From Amoebophrya sp. A120 (lineage: Eukaryota > Sar > Dinophyceae > Syndiniales > Amoebophryaceae): a stretch of 64,000 bases of DNA. Position 1 is the first letter of the stretch. Every line of letters begins with the position of its first letter. The stretch spans positions 316,398-380,397 of the forward strand of contig CAJINV010000006.1 in NCBI GenBank assembly GCA_905178155.1, written 5' to 3'. A model generated the notes under the pieces. The model worked only from the letters and a program-made list of their open reading frames with translations. It ran no database searches and was not told where the DNA came from. Both the position numbers and the translations under genes were made by a program. This document shows positions 33,736 to 45,800 of the stretch, piece by piece.

Positions 33736-33887
33736 TCTTCCGGAGGGAAGCGGAAGTGGAGCACAAACTCTGAAAAAAAGTCAGTACAAAGATGTTGATG
33801 TGTTTCTTTTGTTAGCCCGATTGTTAATACACTGTATTGTAATTTCATAACATTTTACTTGTTAGTTGCCTGTGCCTCCTCCGACCG

Positions 33888-36800
33888 CTATTATTTGTTT
33901 TGCATGCTGATCATGAGCGGGAACCCATCAGCGGACGCGAATTCCTGCAATTGTTCCCTGGACTTCGCTATGGATTGCAAAAATGTCTGGGTCCTCTGGA
34001 AGATTGCAACTTGTCATGCTAAATCGGAATAATGCAAAAATCTGTGTTGCATGAGTGCCAAAAGCTGTCCACTTTCGACCAAATTGGGACGGAGTTTGAT
34101 TTCTCATGCAGGACAGGCATGGCAGAGACCTCGTCGCTGACTCTGTCATGCGAGGTCCCGCATTCCACACCTCATGGCTGGTCATGGAAAACCCGCATGA
34201 TAAGTTTACACTCTTCCAGACCCAGATGACATATTTGCATTTGATATTCGCATTGGGGAGCTGTTTGTTCTTGCTGTGTCCGATCGGGGGCATTTTTCCG
34301 TTGCTACCGCGGGTCCCATATGAACTGCAAAAGTATCGCACTCGTATAAATGCATTACAAATTTCCTCAGCATGACAGATAAAATTTGTAATGCTGATTT
34401 ACCTCAAGAGAAAGATTTCTAATGCATGATTGCAATACGAATACGATACTTTTGCACACGATATCCCAGGGGTGCGCGGGCCGGCGTTGATGCCGCCCCC
34501 GAGATTATTCGACGGCGTCATCTGGTTGGCGGCGCTGGCTTATCAAATGCAAAAATGTCTGGGTCTGGAAGAATGCAGACTTGCCATGCATGTTTTGTAT
34601 GATGATTGATGCCTCTAATGCATGATCTAGCAACACAGATTTTTCGAGGGCTTCCTAATGCCTATTCCGCATGAGAAATCTCTCCGCGTACCACAAACTG
34701 GAGTCCTGCTGCTGGTCATGCAATGCAGATTTTTTTGGAATCCAAAGACAGCATTACAAGTTGCAATCTTCCAGACCCAGACATTTTTGCAATCCATATG
34801 GCTCCGACGTTCCCGGCCTGCTCGTTCTTTAAAGACTTCAGCTCCATCTCCATTTGCTTTATCTGATAGTTTTTTTTGGCGTAGATTCTCATTTTGTCAT
34901 CCGCATCAACTACACATTGTTCCCATGGGATCTAATCTGTCATGATGCATGAAACAGAATCCACCCGGATCCATAAAACACCGTATAAAAATTTCAGAAC
35001 CGCTCCAAGAACATCATCAGTAAAAAAAGTACCTTGTCCGCGTAGTCCTTTTGACTTCTCCGCAATGCGTTAATTTCCTCAATCAGCATGTATCCACTGC
35101 AAAAGCATCGCACTCGTATAAATGCCAGTCTTGCATTACAAGTCTTGTTCCCAAGGCAAATCAGCATGACAAATTCCATTTCTCATGCTCAGCAAATTTG
35201 TAATGCAATTCATACTAGTACGTTGCTTTTGCAGTTCATAGCATGGAATTTTCCCCGATTTTCCGCAGGTTATTCACCTTTCCCATCTCCGTTTGCTGTT
35301 CGGACTTGGAGGAGAGTTTTTTCAAACTTCTGGACAGCTGCCTCTTCTGCCGGTCCATCTCCTCGATCCTATGTAAAAACGTCCCCATCCCGTAGTCAAG
35401 ATGGGGAATCGGCTAGACAAATCCACAAGCTTTGGCTGTTTTGCATGACAAATTTGGACTCGTAGCGTAGTGCTGCTTGAGCTAGCTCAGCAGCATCACA
35501 GATCTAGTATACCATGCTGATTGGAGCATGACAAATTCCAAAACACGACTAGACAACGCTTCTCATGGGGCTCGGCATGAGAAACATTTTCATCATGCAG
35601 ATTTGCATTACAACTCTGGGTTGGGGACGATTTTAAATACGATATCCTCGATTCCAGCCGCATCCGCCCCGCCGGAACTCGAAGCCGCGGAGTGTGACGT
35701 TCCACTGGTTCCTGGCGGTTTCTTATGCAGAGCAAAAGTATCGCAGTTGTAGTAATTGCAATCATGTATTACAGATGCAAATCTCTTCCCTCCCTCAGGG
35801 AAATCTGCATTACAAATTTCATTTCTCATGCTGAGAAAATCTGTCATGCGATGTATACTATAGTACGATGCTTTTGCATTTCATATTTCTTGGAACTCTG
35901 ACTGGTTCCCGAGCTTCCTTTGTTTCCTCCGCGACCACCTCCCGATGCGGTGCCCGGAACCGGATTGTCACTGGCATAGGTGCCGCTGTAGTCCTGGTAC
36001 AGCTGCCTCAAGTTTTGCAAACCGATCTTGGCTTCATCATTCCCCGCGAAGGTTTTCTCGTGCATCATGCCGTAGAGCTCCCGTTATCAACTGCAAATAT
36101 GTCTGGGTCTGGAAACTTGTGATGCTGGGTAGCGTTTCATGATGAGGCTACAGGTGCTGGCTTAGATCAGATCAGATCAGATAGTTTTTTGTAAATACTC
36201 ATAAAGAGTAAGTTTACAAATGCTCGCTCGAAAGCGGCGGTAGGGACGTTGTGTTTCTGAGCTTCTAGGTGTTGCCTATTCTGCGTGACAAACTGCGTTT
36301 CTGCATCACAGAAAAATGGAGCTTTTGGGGAACGTGCATGACAGATTTAAGAGTCATGTCAGACAAGCATGACAAACATGCATTCTTCCAGACCCACACA
36401 TTTTTGCACTTGATACCCGTTGAAATTTGTTGATGTACTTCTCTAAATCCCTCTTTTCCTCCTCCGTGTGCTTTATTGTGTCCTGCTGGTGCTTATGAAC
36501 TGCAAAAATCTCTGGATGTCTGGAAACTTGTGATGCAAGAAAGGAAATAGTGAGCACACTGTCATGCGCCCCCTAGCATGACAAGTTTTTCCGTAGTTCA
36601 GAGATGCGTGCCGCGCCTGAGAAACTGCGTTTTTGCATGACAGACAAGAGGAGCTCTTTGCGGCCACGCAATACAGAGTTCAGAGTTATTCCAGACTAGC
36701 ATGACAAGTCTCGCAATCTCCCAGACCCAGACATTTTTGCAGTACATAGTGCTTGATCGTGAGTTTCAAATTTTCCAGCGACTTCTGCTGGTTCTGCTCT

Positions 36801-39800
36801 AATTTTAGCTTCTGCACAAATTCTTTCCCCGCATCCTGTAGATGGCCTGTTAACTCTATCGTACGAAAAAACTGTTTCACTGGAAGGATGTTTTTGCAGG
36901 TTCTGCATCACAAGTTCGTTCTACATTGCACAGAGAAGATTTGCCATGCGAGATTCCTAAGGGAAATAAACATAGCTAAAAATCCACGTTCTTGCATATG
37001 AAGCAAGACAAATATTTCTGTGTTCCATTTTATGCATCACAAGTTTAATACAGTGACACAGTTTTTTCTTGCGATAAACTCCGTGATCTTCTGCTCCTTT
37101 GGGAAAATCCGCTCATTCAGAAACTTGAGCTCGGCCTGGTGGTTGGCGGGATTGGGATTGGTTTCGAGCGGTATAATTCCTCGCCTTGCGCTTTACAGTG
37201 CACAAGCATCAGCGATGATGTGTCATGCGGAACAAGCATGACAGATACATTGCACTCATGGAAAATATTAAATCGAGTAAAGTATACAAACTTTAAAATC
37301 ACCACTCTACTATAAATACCTCAAACGCATTCTTGTGCTTCTCTGTTTTCTCTACGGTTTGCTTCAAATCCTGAATTTCTTTGTCCTTCTTTTTCGACAC
37401 TTTTTCCGCCTCCGTCACCTGCGTCTTCAGTGTGGTTATCTGTTCTTGCAGCGCTCCCATCTCCTTGGTCATGCGCTGGGCGTTCTCTTCGTGCTCTTTC
37501 TGGAGGAGCGCGAACCTTGATGTTGTAGATTTTGCGCAGAAAAAAACATTGTTAGTGTAGGATTTTCGAAAATGCATGGATTTTTTTCTTGGTTCAATCA
37601 AAATTATTTCTAAAGCGAACCCCACCGGCCATCGTGCAGCTTCGGGGAGCTTGCGTTATAAATCTGAGCGGGCCAAACTTGCTTTCGTTGCTTTTGTGGA
37701 AGTGAAATAGTTAAGGAGGCTAGACTGCTCGCCAATGCCGCGAGGGGGAGGAGACGATCAGCGAGGCTGTGCCGCGAAGTCTGCTGACCCGCAGTCGCGG
37801 ATTGCTGGTCCTGTCTAATGCCCGAGGCCGGGCTTGCCTCCGACCGGGTCGGCCGCCAGTTACACGGCGCGCGACCACGCAAAGGCCTTCCGCAAAAAAA
37901 ATCGCATCATGCAAAAGTCCTGTAATGCAGAAAGTCCTGTAATGCAGAAAAGGCTGTAACGCGCAAAATCCTGTCATGCATCAAATCACTTTTCCCTTTC
38001 CGCAGCAAATCGCAATGGCTCAAGATCATTCAAAAAAAAAATGCTTCATGCGCAAATCCGAGCATGTCATGCAAATTTAAATGATCTGTCATGAGATCAT
38101 GAAATGCAAATTTTGAATGATCTGTCATGCAAATTTAAATGATCTGTCATGCAAATTTAAATGATCTGTCATGCAATGTCGTGAAATGATCTGTCATGAG
38201 ATCATAATGCATCGGGAAATCGCATCGGAACAAAAATTGCATGATCGGCATGCTTATCAAATGCAAAAATGTCTGGATCTGGAAGATTGCAAGGTTTGTC
38301 ATGCATATTTCGCATGATGTAATCGAGGCCTACATCACAGCGCGAACCTTGATGTTGTAGATGCGCAAAATTTTATTACTATTGAAACTGCAGCAACTAG
38401 CCAAAAATGGCATTCCTACCCTGGTTCCAGGGTAGGAAAAAATGCCCCAGATTTGTCATGCAGATAGAAATGTGCGCTTCCACTTGCATGACAGAAAAAA
38501 ACTGCATGACAAACATAGAATTTGTCATGCAGATTTGCATGCAGTTGCATGAGAGATGTATTTTTTGTCATGCAGATGCAGTTTTTTTGCATGAGAAACT
38601 TCAGGAGCGCGAACCTTGATGTTGTAGATGCGCAAAATTTTATTTGTCATGCAGAACAAATGTCAGCGCTAAAAGTAAAACCAACCCGTAATTCTAATTT
38701 TGTCATGCAGAACACCTACAAATAGTGAATAGTGCTGTAGTCTTGCAGAACCACCAAGAACTATACCTTTGCCTCTCCTTTTCCATAGCGTTTAACCCCC
38801 GTAGCAGCGTCTCTTGCTCTTTTTTCAGTGCGTTGACTTTGAACTGGGACTTATCCTGTGTAACAACGTCCCCCCGATGAACCCAGAGTCAAGATCACGA
38901 TTGTCGTGCAACACAAACCTGAAGGTTTTGGGAGTCCTCACGCATGACATCTTCAAGTTCCTCTCTGTATTGTAGTGCAGTTCGGCTTCGGCGGGAAGGA
39001 CAGCCGCATTACAAATTATCGATCTGCTTCTTTTATCCTTTTTGCACCATTACAAATTCCAGAACACGATTTTGGAATAAATGTCTAGCATGGGGACGAT
39101 GCGCATCACAAATGTTCCTGGTCTTGCAAATCTGCATGACAAGAAAAACTCCGGGGAGGTGCTGGGGACGTTTTTACACAGGATAGGACTCCTGCAAATT
39201 TTTCGTTGCTTGGTCCATCAAACCCGAGATCTCGTGGTCCCTGTCCTGTTCTTCATCCTTTAAAATTGTGTTGTACCGCTGCTCTTATCCCACGAAAAAA
39301 GTGTTACAGCTCCACATTTGTAGTGAATTCAGCAACACAAATTTCTCTGCATGAGAGAGAAAATTTGTAATGCAGAAATCCTGCGGGAAAACACCTATGG
39401 AACGAGGCTCCTATGCATATCCGGCATGACAGAGCTTGTCTGTCTTGCTCGGCCTGCAACACAATGTGTAACTGTAACACTTTTTTCTTGCGATAGCTCT
39501 ACGTACTTTATCAGCGCTTTGTACTTTGCAATTTCTTCTCCCTGGTATGCAAGTGCACAACTCTACTCCCTTCTCCTCATTTGAACGGTAACGGGGGCTT
39601 ATTATACAGCAATAGAAACACCAACGAATACGAACGACATGGAGCCTGTGCATGACAAGTCTCTACAACCGCGCCTCCTGGTGTAGAAGTTCCCCTGTTT
39701 GGGCTTTTGGAATTGGAATTTGTCATGCAAACAGTGCCAAAAGACAGCAGGAGGAACAATTGGCGTTTTGTCAATGACAAATGAGGAGAAGGGGGGGTTG

Positions 39801-42800
39801 TGGACCACCCTGATACCTTGTCCGCATTTTCGATTCTCAAGTCCTTTTCGGTTTTCTCCGCTTCGTTTTTCAAATCTTGCTTATCGAGAGCAAATATGTC
39901 TGGGTCTGGAGGAGTGTAACTGTAAACTTGTCATGCAGGTTTTCCATGATCCATGAGGTCTGGAATGCGAGACCTAGCATGACAGACTCTATGAGGTGGT
40001 CTCTGTCATGCCTATCCTGCATGAGAAACTCCTTCCCAACTTGGTCGAAAGTGGACAGCTTTTGGTAGTACTCACGCAACGCAGATTTTTGCATGCTTCG
40101 GATTTAGCATGACAAGTTGCAATCTTCCAGTCTCAGACATATTTGCAATCCATATTGCTTCGTTTTATCCAACTTTTCGGCCGCTTCCTCTCTCGCGATG
40201 TACATCTCCTTGGTCCGGTATGAGAGTGCACAAGAACTCCCCCTCCCCCACGTTTGTGTTGCATGAACAGCAACACAGGCGCTGCTAAAGATGCACCTTT
40301 TGCATGACAAATTTTATTGACAGGAGTGTAGTGCTGTTTTGACTTTCGGAGTGAGTCTGTCATGCAAAAGGTGCTAACAGGCAAACCGTAGATTTGGGAT
40401 TTTGCATGACAAATGAGGGGGAGGGGGAGCTATGTGCACTTTCATATCAGTTGCGAATACCGGTCGTTTTCCATTTGGAGTTTCGCAGAGTACATACCCT
40501 CCAGCTGCTCTTGTGCCGCGATGTGCTGGGCCTCTAACGCTTTCACCATCCGAACGGGTTCCTGTAGAAGTTTTATGTCGTGTTGCGAATGCGATTTCCA
40601 TTTCACGCAACACGCATTGCCATTGTCATGCGCAGCATCAAACTTCAACTTCATCTTTAACATTCCCCAGAAACAGCACCATTGTCACACTATTCTATAC
40701 CTGTTCCCTTTCCTGAATAATATCCTCCAATAGCACTATCCTTTCCTTCAATGCTTCCACTTCTGACTTCTCACTCGTATGGATTGTAAATATCTTTGGA
40801 CGTTTGGAAGATTCTGAGACTTGTCATGCACGCTTTGCATGAGCCATGATGTTTGTGATGCATGCCCTAGCATCAAAGTTTTTTTGAGGGCTTCTTGATG
40901 CCTATTCCGCATGACACATTATGTCCTCTTCATCGCGTAGCAAAAATTACATCCCCTTTGCTGCTTATGCAATAGAGATTGTTTCGGAGTCCAAATGTAG
41001 CATCACAAGTTCCGCTGTCCCAGACCCAGACATATTTGCATTCCATAACTCGTTATCTTCGTCGACTCTAATCTCGCCTCGTACGCGTACCTCTGTATGA
41101 CCTGCTCAAGCGGTACAATCTCAAACGTTACATAAAGAATCTGGAAATCTGTGATGCAAAAGGTGCATGACCTAGCCTACTCCCACAGCATTGCGCATGA
41201 CAAGTTCTGGAGTCCTCCCAAACCGCTCTAGAACAATCTGGCAGAATTTGCATTGCAGAAAGTGGAACGCTGCGCGGGTCTGTCATGCTCATCATGCACT
41301 ACAAAATCCAGATTCTACTGTAACGTTTGAGACTGTACCGTTCGAGCGGGTCATACTCTGCTGGTCTAGCTTCTGCATGCTATCCAACTCGATTTGCTTA
41401 ATCTCGTGGTTCAACTTCTCGACCTGATCTTCCAGTTTTACCAAGTCTTGTTTTTCAATCAAGCAAATCTCGTCGCCCTTCGGCTATCCTTTGCGAAAGC
41501 GTCTCCACCCCATAGTCAAGCTGCTGGTAAGTCCGCAACACAAATCTCCAAGCTTTGGGAGTTGTGCATGACAAGTTTCCCTCTGCAGTGTAGTGCTGGT
41601 TAGCAAGAAGGGAGGCCACAAGAGAAAGCTATTTTCTCATCCTGTTTACAGCATGACAAATTCGACAACACGATTGGAAATGCCTCTGCTCATGGAGCTG
41701 CGCATTACAAGTGTTCCTGTCATTGCGCATTTGCATCACAACTCTGGGGTGGGGATGTTTTTACTTGGGATATCGGCAATTTCTTCGCCATGTTGCTGTC
41801 CTTCGATGGACTGGAAGTTTTCTGCATTGCAAAAGTACTATCGTCGTAATTGTAATCACGCATTACAAATCGAAATCCTCATCCAAAGGTGGATTCGCAT
41901 GACAAATTCCATGCGTCTTCATACAGAGGCAACTTGTAATGCAAAGACTGCTAGTGCGATATTTTTGCAATGCATAGGTTTTCTGGGACTGCAGTTGCTT
42001 TTTCGACGTGGAAGAGGACGATGGTGTCTTCCCCGCTTGTATCCTAGGCAAAAACGTCTCCACCCTAGATTTGTGATGCATATTCGCATATCAGAAACGT
42101 TTCTCATGCGCAGCAACATACATGAGAGGCATTTTTTCATGCTCTTTTGCAGTTTGTCATGCTATTATCAGGATAAGGAAATCGATTTCTGATGCGGCTG
42201 CAGTACCTACCCGGCACTACGCTACAGATCGAAGCTTGTCATGCGTAGGTCCCACAACTAACAGCTGGCTGTGTGTTGCAAAATCCTCATCTTGACTCTG
42301 GGGTAAAAGCGTTCTTACACAGGATATCTTTCGCCGGTGAAGCCGCTGCGGCTTGCTGTTGCTGGGAAAAGGAGCTCCGGGTGGATTTGGTTTTGTCTAC
42401 CTCGAACTGGTCCTGGACGGATAACAGGAAGATGCTGCCATCCAAGTATCCCGAGGAAAAGCGTCCCCAACCCATAGTCACGATGGGAAATCTGCTAGAC
42501 AAATCTACAAGCTGAGGGCGTTGCGCATGACAAGTTCGGCCTCGTACTGTAATCCTGTTTACCTCGTTCAGAAGCATCACAAATCTAACCCACCATGCAG
42601 ATTCGAGCATTACAAATTCCAAATAAACCCGACTAGAAAATACCTGTCATGGGGCCCCGCATGAGAAACATTTAATTTTGAGCATGCGCTTTTGCGTGAC
42701 ACCACTGGGGTAGGTACGTCTTTACGCAGGATACTAAGGACGTGGTAACCATCCGATTCTCGCCGGGGAGTAAGGCGCAGAGAGTCGGACCCTTGCGTTA

Positions 42801-45800
42801 TTTGTACATAGCGTTTCCAACAAAATCAAAAAGATGAAAAACTACCGCTTGGGTCGTTCTTTGGAATAGATGTGATTACGGGAGGACATGACGATCGTTT
42901 GCGAGGGGATGTTCGAGCGTTATTTTTTCTAGTACTCGAAATGCATAAAGAAACCGAAAACAGTCTGGTGGTCCTGCATTGAAGAATGAGTCACTCCAAA
43001 AAATATTTTCTTCGCAAATTTGCCAAACAAGAAGCATGTCATGATTACAGTGACAGCACAAGTATATAGCAAATATCCAAATCCTGCTCCAACTGTTGTA
43101 TTGTTTCGTAGAACCATAAAGTATAGTACGTCCTTACCGACGCCCTGTTGTTTTTCCTCCTGACACAGTGCACGAAAAATTCCTCGTAACTCGCGCTTTT
43201 GCTGAGTGGAAACGGGTAACTCCAAAGCGTGCCGCTTGTTGTCGTCGCAAACAACGTGGTTCCCCCGTATGTCGTATCCTGTGCAAAAGCATCGCACTCG
43301 CATTGCAATCATGCATTACAAATCTTTTTCTTGAGGCAAGTCAGCACTACAAATGTTCTTTCTCATGCTGAGGAAATATATTTGTCATGCATTTCTACGA
43401 GTACGATACTTTTGCAATTCATATTTCGCCGCCGCGTTGGGTAAGGAGTCCAAATATCAAATGCAAATATGTCTGGGTCTGGAAGAATGCAACTTGTGAT
43501 GCTGCGTTTGGATGTCTAGAAAATTTGTGTTGCATGACCAGCAAAAGGAATCTAATTTTTGCTACGCGGAGAGGGCATTTGTCCTCATGCGGAACAGGCA
43601 TCAAGAATCCCTTCAAAAAATTGTGATGCCAGGGCATGCATTACAGACATCATCGCTCACGCAAACCATGCATGACAAGTCTCAGAATCTTCCAGACCCA
43701 GACACTTTTGCATTTGATACCAAATCCCGACTTGCCATCAACCAGGCCGAGTCTCGCTGTTCGTCACGGGACAGAGCGAGTAATTTCCTATCAAACGTGA
43801 CAGAGCAAATCGACTCTTTCGCGGCGTCGGGTAATTCCAACTTGCAGGCTAGCTCCACGTTCGCGAGTAGTTCGGGATTCGTGGCGGACTCGGAATTCGC
43901 TATTGGCGTCAAATACAGGTCGTACAACCTACCACAGTATCGACATTGCAAAAGTGCATCAGGCATGACTAGTCTCCCTCTCGAGCTGAACGTGAACTCG
44001 CATTAGCATTACAAATTCCATGATTTTGATCTTGATTTGTCATGCTACGAAAAATTTCTCATGTAGTTGCGCTTGACATACTTACGGTGCTTGATGTTCT
44101 CTTGCAATGCGTACGTACGTTTTCCCCAGCGATTCCTTCGTATTCAGCGTTTTGAAAGATAGCGCCACGACCCACCGTATCAAATGCAAAAATGTCTGGG
44201 TCTGGGAAAATTCAGACTTGTCATGCATATTTCGCATGCCCCATGACGTCAGGAATGCAGGACCTAGCATGACAGGTCCTGCGAAGTCTCTATCATGCCA
44301 ATCCTGCATGAGAAACTCCCGCTCATGTTGGTCAAAAAAGGACAACTTTTGGTGATCACGCAACACAGATTTTTGTGTGACCCACGGGACGCATCACAAG
44401 TTCCATCCTCCCAGACGTCCAGGGATTTTTGCATTTGATACATCGCCTCCGGTTCGTCGTCACGTCCCCGTCGAAGGCGATGGTCGCGTGGAAATTTTTA
44501 TCCTGTGCAAAAGTATTAATTGCGTTTATGCATTACAAATCTTTTTGCTAAAAAGGCAAATCCGCAGTACAAATTCAATCTGTAAAAATGCTAGGTCAAT
44601 TTGTAATGCAACAATTACACTAGTACGATACTTTTGCAGTTCATAATTTTCGTACAGGGAAAGTAACTGCGACCGTGCGCCCATGGATTTCTTGTCCTCT
44701 TCTATCCTGTGCAAAAGTATCGTGGTCGTAGTAATTGCATTTCTGCATTACAAATCTCTTTTTCAAGGTAAATCAGCATTACAAATCAAATTTGTAATGC
44801 TGGCCTAATTTGTCATGCAATTTATACTAGTACGATGCTTTTGCATTGCATATCTTCCGTTAGCAAACAATTTATCAACTGCAAATATCCCTGGATGCCT
44901 GGAAGATAATTGGGAGACTTGTCATGCAGGTTTTCCATGAGGACCCAGGAGGTCTGACGTGCAGGACATAGCATGACAGATTCTGATGTAAGATCTTTCT
45001 CATGCCTAGCCCGCATGAGGAACTTTTGCTCGCAAATTGATGGTCAACAAAAGTGGACATCAACTTTTGGTAATCACGCAACACAGATTTTTTCACAGTC
45101 CAGACTTCGCATGACAAGTTGCATCCTTCCAGACCCAGATGATATATTTGCAGTTGATACAATTCCCGTCGGTACAGTCTTTGTGCGGTTCGAGGTAATA
45201 CTCGGCGATTTTGTGGTAGTTTGACATGTCCCACACGTAGAACGACCCGTCGATGCCGACCGTCGCCATGGTAAGCGCCTGAAAGTCGAAACTCACGTCC
45301 GCGATGGGGGAGGTGTGCTTCTTGATGGTAACCTGGAAAAGTTTTTATGATGATCTTCATTTGGCAGCTACTTCTATTGAGTTTTTTGCATGACAGCGCA
45401 ACGTTATTATCTAGCTTCCCGCATCACAAGTTTTTACTTTTATTGTTCCACTTGTTCTCTATCAAAACCATATGCATATTTTTTTATACCAGTTTGTTCA
45501 GGTTCAGCGTCTCCAGCACGGTTAAGAACTTCCCATAAATCACCACCAAATAGTTCCCATTGGTCGGACTGTACACCACTTTTTTCAAATTTGCAAACCG
45601 GAGTTCTGCGTACTGCTGAATTTTGTTGGCGAGCAAGTATGGAGAGGAAAAAGTTTGTCACAGTCACGAACTTGCAGGTTTGGCATTACAAATTTTTTTT
45701 AGCATCGCAGCTTTTCCGTGTATTGCAGAAGCACTAGGGGAATCCCTTGAGAAGTTTTGGTGCTGTGATGCATTTTTACGCGTAGCAGGAAGCTTTGTAT

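Larger units (their letters stand above)
37516..38766 (-). other. 1.25-kb GT-AG intron with internal repeats
   Basis: Minus-strand donor CAAAG/GTATAG, acceptor ACAACATCAAG. The join is in frame (EKERQR/FALLQKEHEEN). Inside are two further copies of the acceptor region (38340-38380 and 38603-38645), a truncated family A element, and arrays of TGTCATGCAAATTTAAATGA. Confidence 0.8.

Noticed and set aside
38000-38030. Match to the dinoflagellate spliced leader end (GGCTCAAG)
   Set aside because: Only eight bases agree; the preceding leader sequence and a donor GT are missing.
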